A stretch of 64,000 nucleotides of DNA, from positions 33,366 through 97,365 of the forward strand of contig MDYQ01000102.1 of assembly GCA_003024175.1 (NCBI GenBank), written 5' to 3'. Positions 55,398 through 64,000 of the stretch are shown here, one piece after another. The stretch is from Planoprotostelium fungivorum (Eukaryota; Evosea; Variosea; Cavosteliida; Cavosteliaceae). The notes beneath the pieces are model-generated. The model ran no database searches. It saw only the letters and a program-made list of their open reading frames with translations, and was not told the origin of the DNA. A program made the position numbers and the translations under genes. The stretch's first letter is position 1, and each line of letters begins with the position of its first letter.

Positions 55398-57804
55398 ATG
55401 CACAACAACCAATGCGAGGCACAACATCATATAAAAAGAGGGTATTGTTGTGCCCAACATTTGACATCATTGACTAATTGGAAAACTCGGAGAAAAGTCA
55501 GTAAAAACTCAGCAACCAAGAAACACATTCAATGCATGTTCATTGAAAAGGAACACCTTGGCTTTCTTTGGTTTGAAATCATTCTTTATAAACAGAGACT
55601 CATTGAACTGTTTGGTTCTTATGTGGTGACCATACACCACATACAGAATACCAGTCTGTGTACACTAATACAATATGCCCCAGTTGAAGTACCTACACAC
55701 AGCAGAAACATAGCACCTATGCCTGGAAATTCTCCAAAAGAAGCCCTGTGTCTGACTTGGATCCATAAGTACCTTGAGAAGACATGTGATCAAGTTCCCA
55801 ATGACAACAAACTTTACCTCCCTGTTGGCATCACAGTAAACCTCATCTGGCAAGACTATCACGCCTACTGCATGTCCAATAATTCCATCCTGCCATCTTT
55901 GCCACCATATGGACAGGAGCACTTCAGGCAACTGCTACAGACCCACTTCCCCAATGTTACCAAAGTCAGAAATTGTCGCTTGGGCAAGTGTGACACATGC
56001 TCTCAATGGAAAGAATCACGTGCACAGCTATCAGGCAGTGCATTGGAAGAGGCAAGGGTACTGTACTGCAATCACCTCAAGATGCAGTCCTGTCTACGGA
56101 TGCTGTACCTAGAGAGAAGCTTGGAATCTCAATCAAATCCAAACAAATCATGGACTATCATTCTGGATTGTGCTCAATCACAACCAATTGTCCACCGCGT
56201 CTCTGCCTGCAAGACTCTCCTGGCTTTAAAGGAACACCTTCCTGAGTGTGGCATAGCTGGACTCATCAATCACGCCTTTGGTACAAGAGAGCTTCACTTC
56301 TTGGACCAGAACATCCCTCATGATTCTTCCATGATCATATCTCTCTTATGGGGTCATCTGTTACGCACATTTAAGCAACATCCAAACTGCTTTTCTGATC
56401 TACTCANAGTCCTGTCTACGGATGCTGTACCTAGAGAGAAGCTTGGAATCTCAATCAAATCCAAACAAATCATGGACTATCATTCTGGATTGTGCTCAAT
56501 CACAACCAATTGTCCACCGTGTCTCTGCCTGCAAGACTCTCCTGGCTTTAAAGGAACACCTTCCTGAGTGTGGCATAGCTGGACTCATCAATCATGCCTT
56601 TGGTACAAGAGAGCTTCACTTCTTGGACCAGAACATCCCTCACGATTCTTCCATGATCATATCTCTCTTATGGGGACATCTGTTACGCACATTTAAGCAA
56701 CATCCAAACTGCTTTCCTGATCTACTCAATGTCCAATTAGACAACTGTTGGAAGGACAACAAAAATCAGTACATGTTTGCCTTCCTCTCAGTGAGTACCC
56801 ACTGTATCCAACATCTAATGTCTCCAGTTGTTGGTTCACCTCCGCATGTTCAAAACAGTCAGAATGCATTTTCTCATGAAGGGACATACCCACTGTGATG
56901 TTGATCACTTCTTCTCCATATATGCCAAGCCTTTACCCACGCTACAATGGGACACCATATCTGAGTTAATTGCACACATCAAGGAGCAATTCAAGACTTG
57001 GACTCCGTTGATCTCTCGATCACCTGCCATTTACAATTGGAAACAATGGATGACACCTCATCTTTCTTCAATCAGTGGCCATTCCTCTATCACATATGCC
57101 ACATTCAGTCGCAATCAAGATGGAGATGTGGTCATGCACTACTCAGATGACATCAACCCTGCATCACAAGCTGTAGGTGTATTAGGCAGGTCTGCAGGGA
57201 TCAAGGTGAGTGAGAATATTTTCACTGAAGGTTGAATTGAGATCAGATGTGGAACACATTTCCCACTGGCACAACTTTACTGCCTGCCACAAAAGTGGCA
57301 GAAGACTGGGATGCAGACCAGCTAAGAGCCTTACAAAGTGCTGAGCAATTCATCAAAGATGTTGATGAACATCGGAAGTGGTATCAAACCCCCACTGTCT
57401 CAGATGACATTGCCAACTTTTGGGAATGGAGCACTTGTTTTCCAGATCAGCATGAAGATGTGCCATACCAAGTGGGACGTCCTCCTGGAGAACTATCATC
57501 CCGCCCCTTGTGGTCTGTGTACACCAGTGAGATGGAGCAGAACAATAGGTCCATGTACATTGCCTATGAAGATATAGACAACCAATGGACTTTGGGGAAA
57601 ATCATCAAGTTTTGCAACCGCAATGGATACAAGGTTCAACAGATGATCTTTGCAGATCCACAATGGAGGCTCCTCAATTGCTATGAGATAGTATTCCCGC
57701 AACGAGTCATCCACCAAGATGTCAAGTTCAAGAGGAATCAGACTGTGAAGAAGAGTTCTATGGATGAGATTTCATTGGCTCATTCCAACTTCACAAAAAA
57801 ATGA
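55398..57804 (+). CDS. DUF7869-type transposase-like protein
   Basis: The frame runs CCAQHLTSLTNWKTRRKVSK, then ALCLTWIHKYLEKTCDQ, CDTCSQWKESRAQLSG (CxxC), WTIILDCAQSQPIVHRVSA, then LDNCWKDNKNQYMFAFLS, LLVHLRMFKTVRMHFLMKGH and THCDVDHFFSIYAKPL. The block of an Asp-Asn motif followed by GHTHxDVD is the hallmark of DUF7869 proteins, which are carried by eukaryotic mobile elements and have an RNase H/DDE-like core. Two introns (about 56789-56826 and 57206-57246) join the C-terminal exons, ending at 57804. An N at 56406 with a duplication breaks the frame artificially. Catalysis is not proven. Confidence 0.65.
55441..55645 (+). repeat. Repeat R2 (copy c), at the 5' side of the DUF7869 gene
   Basis: Same sequence as copies a and b, but on the plus strand. 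It overlaps the N-terminal coding frame of the DUF7869 gene. Together with copy d at 57885-58008, in the same orientation, it brackets the gene. Confidence 0.85.
56092..56725. repeat. About 310-bp duplication around a single N (probable assembly join)
   Basis: Bases 56092-56404 recur at 56409-56725 with only a few changes; both contain AGAAGCTTGGAATCTCAATC, TGGACTATCATTCTGGATTG and CTCATCAATCAYGCCTTTGG. N is at 56406. A single copy gives a continuous DUF7869 frame, so this is more likely an assembly join than a biological repeat. Confidence 0.8.
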
Positions 57805-57884
57805 TACACTACCCAACATGTTTACAATTATTTGATATTTTTGCATTTGGCAATTTTTATACATTCTTGTTTTTTCTCAATGGT

Positions 57885-58008
57885 TCGATACATTCAATGC
57901 ACATTCATTGAAAAGAAACACCTTGGCTTTCTTTGGTTTGAAATCATACTTTATAAACAGAGACTCATTGAACTGTTTGGTTCTTATGTGGTGACCATAC
58001 ACCACACC
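57885..58008 (+). repeat. Repeat R2 (copy d), 3' of the DUF7869 gene
   Basis: Covers the distal ~120 bp of R2: CATTCAATGCACATTCATTG, TTGGCTTTCTTTGGTTTGAA and GTGACCATACACCACA. It is a direct repeat of copy c. Confidence 0.85.
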
Positions 58009-58072
58009 TAGTAAGATATCAGTGGTTTCAGTGCTTGTCAAGAGTATAAAAAAAGAAGATTTACCTGTTTTA

Positions 58073-58312
58073 CTATGATGTACTCTGAAATACTACAGTC
58101 TTCTCATTTTCTATATCAACATCAGTGTCATCACCTGTATCCTCTGCAGCTTGTAGAATCCTTCTTCTGATTCTGTCTCTTGCATCTGGTCCAGTCTCCT
58201 TCTTTACCAATCTGCTTATGGTACTGAGATACTTGGTTTCAGCTGATATTTCATCTAGGTAATCCTTGAATTCAGTACTTTGTGTCGTACCTACTGTCAG
58301 ACATAAGACCAA
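58073..58312 (-). pseudogene. Repeat-borne coiled-coil gene, copy 3 (fragment)
   Basis: The frame contains FKDYLDEISAETKYLSTISR and PDARDRIRRRILQAAEDTGD without the frameshift seen in copy 1, but only about 65 residues remain. It shows the ancestral reading frame. The flanks are unrelated to copies 1 and 2. Confidence 0.5.
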
Positions 58313-58979
58313 GTCCGCAAGAGATCACAGACACGCCAAATAATTGCCCCAATTACAATGGCCGGAGTTTCCCCAAATTTCCAGCTCTCAAGAAACACGC
58401 CCTTTTCATGGAAGCATTTCACTGGCTCTCTCCATGACTTTTATTGGATATTTCTACGTTCAAGAATGAACGATTTGAATACAATAAAATCACTTCTCAA
58501 GTCTTCCACATAGGAAGCAACCAGCAGTTGTCACTCTTCTTTATCATTCTACGGGGTCTAAGGACCTCACTTTGTGTTCATGTTTAGCATCAGGATCAAC
58601 ACAATATTCTTAACTCACTTAGAAGGAGGCCAGAGCAATAACAGTGTTCAAAATGACATTGCACATAAACGATAATTAGATTTTTATAGATTCACATCTT
58701 CATCTTCCACCAGCTTTACAAAGGTGGTTCATTTGCCTTAAAAACTCAGGATTGATGTTGGTCTTTCAATATGTGACCATAAGTGCATAGTGTATGGGTT
58801 AAGGACCTGCAGAGACGGTCTCGTCTTGAGACTGTCTCGGAGACTTCTCTGTCTCGACGTCGAGACGCGATTGAGACAGAGGGGTGTCTCGTCCCGTCCT
58901 GTCTCTGACCAAACCGCAAGACGAGACAAAGACGAGACAAACGAGTCTTGTCTCGGACCGTCTCGAGACGGTCTCGGTT

Positions 58980-61900
58980 TTATTCTTTCTCTTTTCGGGG
59001 GACACCGGGAACAAACCCTTCGCGAGACCACGCACCAAGAGTAGAGAGGGAGGAAAGCGAAGACATTGACATATTGTGGCGAAGGCTTGACACCTGACGA
59101 CCGGAGAACGAGAAGAATCTGAGATTGGTCAATAAACGCGACTCGTGCCTCTCACCTTTCTACGTCAGTAGACGTGGCGGGGCAGGAAAGCACATCGAGA
59201 GCCATCTGGGCAAGGCAATGGTGATGGTCAGTTGCACTGTTGAGTTTGGCCAACCAATATTCAATGGGGTCTATAGCTTGTGGCTTCCCATCAACATGAC
59301 AAAATACAGGCCAGTCCTGGAGCCATATGTCAATGGGGTCATTGTTGGAGATCTTGTTCACCTCCGCTTCCATATCAGCAAAGATCTTCTGCATTGAACG
59401 TTAGAGTTTTGATGGATTAAGTTTTGATATGATACCCACCGCTTCAATGGAAGCTCCAAAGGAGGTGTTGAGAGGGTTGTCTTCGTCTTCAGACTCCCCT
59501 GGAACCTCTTCATTCTGAACCTTGTAGTGAGTAGCAAAGGTGGAATGAAGGATTTCAATGGAAGTTGGAATCCATTCGGGAGACCATCCGATGGCCTTGA
59601 GATAGTTAGTCTTTCGAGAAGGGTGAAGAACTGAAAGGAATCAGTAAGGTTACTGCTTGTTCTCTACTCACGTATTGCCATGCGATACAGTTTGCAATCG
59701 TCGGTCAACTCGTAATACTTTCTGATGGTGGCAGACATGCGTTGCGCTGCAGCAGCAATTACAGACGACTCCTCCTCTTCCATTCTATCACAATGATCTT
59801 GTAGAATGTGGAAGCACGACAGGGTATCAGGGAGGAGAGGCACTTTCTTCTGGGAGAACAGCAGAGTGGCTTCCTTCAGCGGAATGAGCAGCTTAGACAT
59901 TGTCACAAGACAATCCTTATCTTTTGGGTAAAGACGAGAAGATTTGGTAATCTTCTCGGACGGATAGGCGTGGAACCAGTCCATTCTGTATTGAATCAGA
60001 AAGGGAAAAAAGTGCTTGAGACCTCACATCACGTCCCAGACTTTCAGAGCTCTATCGATCATATCAAACTTGGAGTTCCAGCGATGTGCTACATCGCGAA
60101 TGAGAGACACAGGGGGATGGATCTTGTTACTGCCACATAGTGCCTTGAACTTTTGCCTATGAGAGTTGTTGAAACGGAGATGCTTTGCTAAGGCAGACAA
60201 CTGTTGACTGGTCACGGAGAAAATAGGAAGAAAACTCACCTTCTTTAGGACGAGCCCAATGCGGGCGTGGTGGTCATCCACTTGGTCTGTCGTCTCAACG
60301 TCCACAATACTCTCTAGAAAGAGCTGGTCATCTAGGCAGTCCTGCTCTCCTTCGTCTAGCATATACAATGACTCGTATGGGGTGCTGTCGTCTTCGTCTG
60401 AGTCTGCCAGTGGGCTGTCAAAGTTGATGGCATCGTCTTCCCCAACCTCCAGGCGCGGAACCTGGGGCGTGGTCTTTGTTGTTTTTTTCTTCTTGGCTGC
60501 TTTTCTTGCCTGGCCCTTCAGCGGAACGAGCAGCTTAGACATTGTCACAAGACAATCCTTATCTTTTGGGTAAAGACGAGAAGATTTGGTAATCTTCTCG
60601 GACGGATAGGCGTGGAACCAGTCCATTCTGTATTGAATCAGAAAGGGAAAAGTGCTTGAGACTTTAGGACGAGCCCAATGCAGGCGTGGTGGTCATCCAC
60701 TTGGTCTGTCGTCTCAACGTCCACAATACTCTCTAGAAAGAGCTGGTCATCTAGGCAGTCCTGCTCTCCTTCATCTAGCATATACGATGACTCGTATGGG
60801 GTGCTGTCGTCTTCGTCTGAGTCTGCCAGTGGGCTGTCAAAGTTGATGGCATCGTCTTCCCCAACCTCCAGGCGCGGAACCTGGGGCGTGGTCTTTGTTG
60901 TTTTTTTCTTCTTGGCTGCTTTTCTTGCCTGGCCCTTCTTCTTCTTTTCGGTATCCTCTTCGTCCTCTTCAGTTACAAAGTTGTCCGGGTTCTCCTTCTG
61001 AATTTTGAACGGAGTAAACGCGGCCTGAGTGATGAGATTCAAGATGTGATTCATATCTCGAATGTGAGATAAAGCTGTGATCTGTAAATGCAAGGTGATT
61101 ATCATGTGACTCACAGCCTTGAAACCGCTTTCCAAGCCCTCCGTTATCTGATAAGATGTTGACCATTGCTGTGTTTGTGGAGCAGTTGTCAAGGATCATA
61201 CCCCAGGTCCTATTGACGATTCCGTACTCTTCAGCAATCCGTTCAACGGATGCTGCAATAGCAGAGGCGCTACCCCCCGTGAGTTGACTGCATTGTCTCT
61301 CAGAATGTGTTATGTGATAATGTAATCTCACGGATCGAGGGCCAAGGTCAATGTGACCAAAGGATTGTCCTTCTTGTTTCGGTTGATTCCGTGAAGAATG
61401 ATCCCTTGAAAGCTTTTCCATTGTCTGATGTCCAACCATCAAGACTGAGGTGGACACAACCGACTAGACTCTGAAAGAATTCAAAACAGAACAAATATCA
61501 CCTTACCTTCACATATACACAAAGAATGGTTTTGATCTCATCCACTTGAAATGGTAAAGAGCGTGATATCGTTGTTGCCGATCGAGGCATATGTCAGGCA
61601 ACATCAGGATGCAGCAGTATCTTGAAGATACGATTCTCCAGAAATGAGAAAGGTAGGGTGGTCTCTGCTAGCAAGCATGTGAGGAGCTTCAATGCAGATT
61701 CTTTTGTGATTAGCTGCCCTGTTGTGTTGAACACGCGTTGAACGGGTTTTTGATCCTCCTTTGCCTTCTCTCCACTTGTTTGTGTTCCACTGATTTGCAT
61801 TTTATGGACGGTGGAATAATGTCGAACGAGCGTGATGGTGGCAGCTCCAGAGGCATCGCGAGGTATCAACTTGGAACAGCTGTAGAGGGTCAGCATTGTC

Positions 61901-62668
61901 TTTGATCTTCCGATGATACTCACATATTACAAGGAAATAGAAGCTTGTTGTTCTCTACGTCCATAGTTGGCGGTCCAAAGTGGCTATACACGATCGATTT
62001 CTTCTTCTCTTGTTGTCTCATATGACTCTCGATCCTCTGCTGCAAAACCTCGGTCTTTTCTTCTTGCGTGAATTCTTTCCATNCTCTGCAGAGGAATCAG
62101 ATGATCCATACACTATGCACTTATGGTCACAGATTGATCCCATAGTTGTTAGTAAAGCTAAAGCGATTTAGCTGAACTGCTGAACGCGATTTAGCCCAAT
62201 GTTGCGTATAAACCCTGCCTCTTAGCCACCACCCCCGGAGCTTCAATGCAGATTCTTTTGTGATTAGCTGCCCTGTTGTGTTGAACACGCGTTGAACGGG
62301 TTTTTGATCCTCCTTTGCCTTCTCTCCACTTGTTTGTGTTCCACTGATTTGCATTTTATGGACAGTGGAATAATGTCAAACGAGTGTGATGGTGGCAGCT
62401 CCAGAGGCATTGCAAGGTATCAACTTGGAACAGCTGTAGAGGGTCAGCATTGTCTTCGATCTTCCGATGATACTCACATGTTACAAGGAAAGAGAAGCTT
62501 GTTGTTCTCTACGTCCATAGTTGGCGGTCCAAAGTGGCTATACACGATCGATTTCTTCTTCTCTTGTTGTCTCATATGACTCTCGATCCTCTGCTGCAAA
62601 ACCTCGGTCTTTTCTTCTTGCATGAATTCTTTCCATTCCTTCTTATCCTCCTTCTCCTCCTTTCCCAT
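58980..62668 (-). pseudogene. hAT transposase (BED zinc finger), disrupted in this assembly
   Basis: Moves its own element by cut-and-paste. The start at 62668 (MGKEEKEDKKEWKEF) leads to SHFGPPTMDVENNKLLFPCN and, across a short intron, ICSKLIPRDASGAATI and VRHYSTVHKMQ, a BED-type zinc finger (CxxC, HxxxxH). Middle exons include WGMILDNCSTNTAMVNIL and RDVAHRWNSKFDMIDRAL. The C-terminal dimerisation domain has DIWLQDWPVFCHVDGK and CLAQMALDVLSCPATSTDVE, and the last exon ends near 58980 with SSLRHNMSMSSLSSLSTLGA. The order is normal for hAT. Segments are duplicated (59877-60013 = 60517-60653; 60245-60520 = 60662-60937), and a fragment of R3 sits inside at 62085-62237, so this copy as shown cannot be read through. 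Confidence 0.75.
62085..62237 (-). repeat. Inverted fragment of MITE R3 inside the hAT region
   Basis: The complement of 62085-62237 matches 47830-48005, from GGGTGGTGGCTAAGAGGCAG to CCTCTGCAGAG. It starts right after the N at 62083 and separates two copies of the hAT BED exon. Its hAT insertion point (TAGTGTATGGATCATCTG) is empty here. Confidence 0.7.
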
Positions 62669-62680
62669 GATGGACGTCTC
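62238..62680 (-). repeat. Second copy of the hAT BED-exon segment
   Basis: About 440 bp matching 61683-62082 and 63057-63440. It encodes the same BED exon (ICSKLIPRDAS, VHKMQISGTQTSGEKAKEDQ). Because the copies are separated by N or by foreign sequence, they are probably unresolved alleles or elements joined by the assembler. Confidence 0.7.
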
Positions 62681-62883
62681 TGTCTTGGTCTCTGTTGAAG
62701 AAAAACATCGAGACGAGACAGAGACAAAAAAAATTTCTCACGCGTCTCGTCTCGTCTCGTCCCGCAAAATTCGCGAGACGAGACAGAGACGGATCACAGC
62801 ATTTTTTCGCAAGACCGACTCGAAATTTGCAAGACAAGACAGAGACACAAAATTGAACGTCTCTGCAGGTCCTTAGTATGGGT

Positions 62884-63055
62884 CATCTGATTCCTCTGCA
62901 GAGCGATATTGCTTAAGCACTCCCAGTATCAGAGCTAAATCGCTTCTGCTGTTTAGCTTTTTGTAAAAATCATCACCAAGAGTACCAAAAAACTTTTCAA
63001 AAAATCAATCCAACAGCACATAGAGTACTTTCAGAGCATAATGCATCATCCCATA
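62884..63055 (+). repeat. Distal part of R3, after the hAT insertion
   Basis: Reads CATCTGATTCCTCTGCAGAG, then CACTCCCAGTATCAGAGCTA and TCAGAGCATAATGCATCATC, matching 47985-48165. It continues the R3 fragment at 58770-58799 that was split by the hAT element. It stops at the N at 63056. Confidence 0.8.
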
Positions 63056-63056
63056 N

Positions 63057-63572
63057 AACGGGTTTTTGATCCTCCTTTGCCTTCTCTCCACTTGTTTGTG
63101 TTCCACTGATTTGCATTTTATGGACGGTGGAATAATGTCGAACGAGCGTGATGGTGGCAGCTCCAGAGGCATTAAGAGGTATCAACTTGGAACAGCTATA
63201 GAGGGTCAGCATTGTCTTCAATCTTCCGATGATACTCACATGTTACAAGGAAAGAGAAGCTTGTTGTTCTCTACGTCCATAGTTGGCGGTCCAAAGTGGC
63301 TATACACAATCGATTTCTTCTTCTCTTGTTGTCTCATATGACTCTCGATCCTCTGCTGCAAAACCTTGGTCTTTTCTTCTTGCGTGAATTCTTTCCATTC
63401 CTTCTTCTCCTCCTTCTCCTCCTTTCCCATGATGGACGTCTCTGTCTTGGTCTCTGTTGAAGAAAAACATCGAGACGAGACAGAGACGGATCACAGCATT
63501 TTTTCGCAAGACCGACTCGAAATTTGCAAGACAAGACAGAGACACAAAATTGAACGTCTCTGCAGGTCCTTA
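63057..63572 (-). repeat. Third hAT 5' segment with its own terminal repeat
   Basis: Begins right after the N with AACGGGTTTTTGATCCTCC, carries the BED exon and start region, and ends at CGTCTCTGCAGGTCCTTA (63555-63572). The subterminal part is shorter than in the element ending at 62875. The flanking 8 bp are AGAGAAAC; the other end of this element is not in the window. It is a second hAT insertion, in repeat R4. Confidence 0.65.
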
Positions 63573-63725
63573 AGAGAAACCTGACTTGTTGAACATGGAG
63601 CAGTGATGATGTAATGAGAGCTGTGACGTATTGGATGACCTGTTTGCAAGCGAGACCTCAGGAAATTGAAGCAGGATGAGATCACAACGGTCGCAAAATG
63701 CGGTTTGCAGATGCGAATTCTGAAA
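63573..63725 (+). repeat. Interspersed repeat R4 (copy b)
   Basis: Matches 39168-39320 (GAAACCTGACTTGTTGAACA; AGACCTCAGGAAATTGAAGC; GTTTGCAGATGCGAATTC). It directly follows the hAT terminal repeat. Confidence 0.65.
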
Positions 63726-63904
63726 CTGCAAACAAAGTAGTGCACTGTAACAACAACAAAAGTGACTGCCCAAACACCGAGAACTTCCACAAGGCTGCGG
63801 CAAAGGGGAAATAGAATGCGTTGACCTCACCATCACCATAAAGAACCATGAAAACTTCTATTCCTCTCTGTATTGTATAGCCAAGCATGGTATTCAACTT
63901 CATG

Positions 63905-64000
63905 CAGACAGAGATTTCCACACAGTTTGCAAAAAGCGAGTGCAGAGCGCACGAACGCTTACAAATGTTTTGCAGAGGATTACCAAACAGAACACAGGAG
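63905..64000 (+). repeat. Interspersed repeat R1 (copy e), cut by the window edge
   Basis: AGAGATTTCCACACAGTTTG, GAACGCTTACAAATGTTTTG and CAGAGGATTACCAAACAGAA match the other R1 copies. The rest lies beyond base 64000. Confidence 0.7.

Larger units (their letters stand above)
58800..62875 (-). mobile_element. hAT-family DNA transposon nested in repeat R3
   Basis: The left end TAAGGACCTGCAGAGACG (58800-58817) and the right end CGTCTCTGCAGGTCCTTA (58-bp numbering 62858-62875) are perfect 18-bp inverted repeats. The 8-mer GTATGGGT flanks it at 58792-58799 and 62876-62883. The subterminal DNA is full of GAGACGAGAC and its complement. It interrupts R3 at a point that is uninterrupted at about 47980 (TAGTGTATGGATCATCTG). 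Interior bases were partly rearranged by assembly (N at 62083). Confidence 0.85.

Noticed and set aside
55997-56245. Separate gene in a second frame of the DUF7869 region
   Set aside because: Overlaps the conserved transposase-like frame and appears twice only because of the duplication around the N at 56406.
58820-59000. Arg/Asp/Glu-rich open frames on both strands
   Set aside because: They come from subterminal GAGACGAGAC repeats of the hAT element; only the transposase tail on the minus strand is supported.

Overview
The window is nuclear DNA of a flagellated eukaryote. Coding regions are cut by many short GT-AG introns, mostly about 35-60 nt, and genes sit close together on both strands. 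IFT54 and CFAP20 point to a cilium or flagellum. An NMA111-type protease, an SDP1/TGL-type lipase and UAP1 are broadly eukaryotic. The lineage cannot be fixed from the sequence alone; a zoosporic fungus or an amoeboflagellate protist would both fit. Splice models were built by eye from reading-frame continuity, GT-AG sites and family motifs, so single exon borders may be wrong even where the gene call is firm.

Layout. Bases 1-33.3 kb are a gene-dense host segment: the edge of an ARF-family GTPase (-), an unknown gene (-), IFT54 (-), two unknown genes (+), an F-box/SPRY protein (+), a GT54/MGAT4-like glycosyltransferase (-), NOL12/RRP17 (-), a linker-histone-like plus WWE protein (+), several small unknown genes, a short-chain dehydrogenase (+), an unknown gene (+), a LIM/coiled-coil protein (-), UDP-GlcNAc pyrophosphorylase (+), an NMA111-like protease (+), and two patatin-type lipases in tandem (+). 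UAP1 and the MGAT4-like enzyme both belong to GlcNAc metabolism and N-glycan branching. The two lipases both act on acyl lipids.

From 33.4 to 51.2 kb the DNA becomes AT-richer and repeat-filled. This island carries two Crinkler/RHS-type effector genes (P-loop NTPase, one with a PD-(D/E)XK-like nuclease region). Both sit behind the same duplicated 5' cassette: a small ORF on the opposite strand, a proline-rich small ORF, serial short 5' exons with hairpin introns, and a shared splice junction. A third, truncated and inverted copy of the cassette lies at 50.2-51.1 kb. The island also holds a degraded LINE-type reverse transcriptase, a MITE with 8-bp target duplications, and several interspersed repeat families.

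Bases 51.2-55.2 kb return to host genes: CFAP20 (-) and a DHU1-like LRR-WD40 protein (+). Bases 55.2-64 kb are transposon-derived: a DUF7869-type transposase-like gene between direct repeats, and a hAT transposon (BED zinc finger, 18-bp terminal inverted repeats, 8-bp target duplication GTATGGGT) nested inside another repeat.

Four isolated N bases (8681, 56406, 62083, 63056) lie at junctions, and the first two separate near-identical flanking duplications. They look like assembly joins, and they distort the MGAT4-like, DUF7869 and hAT genes.
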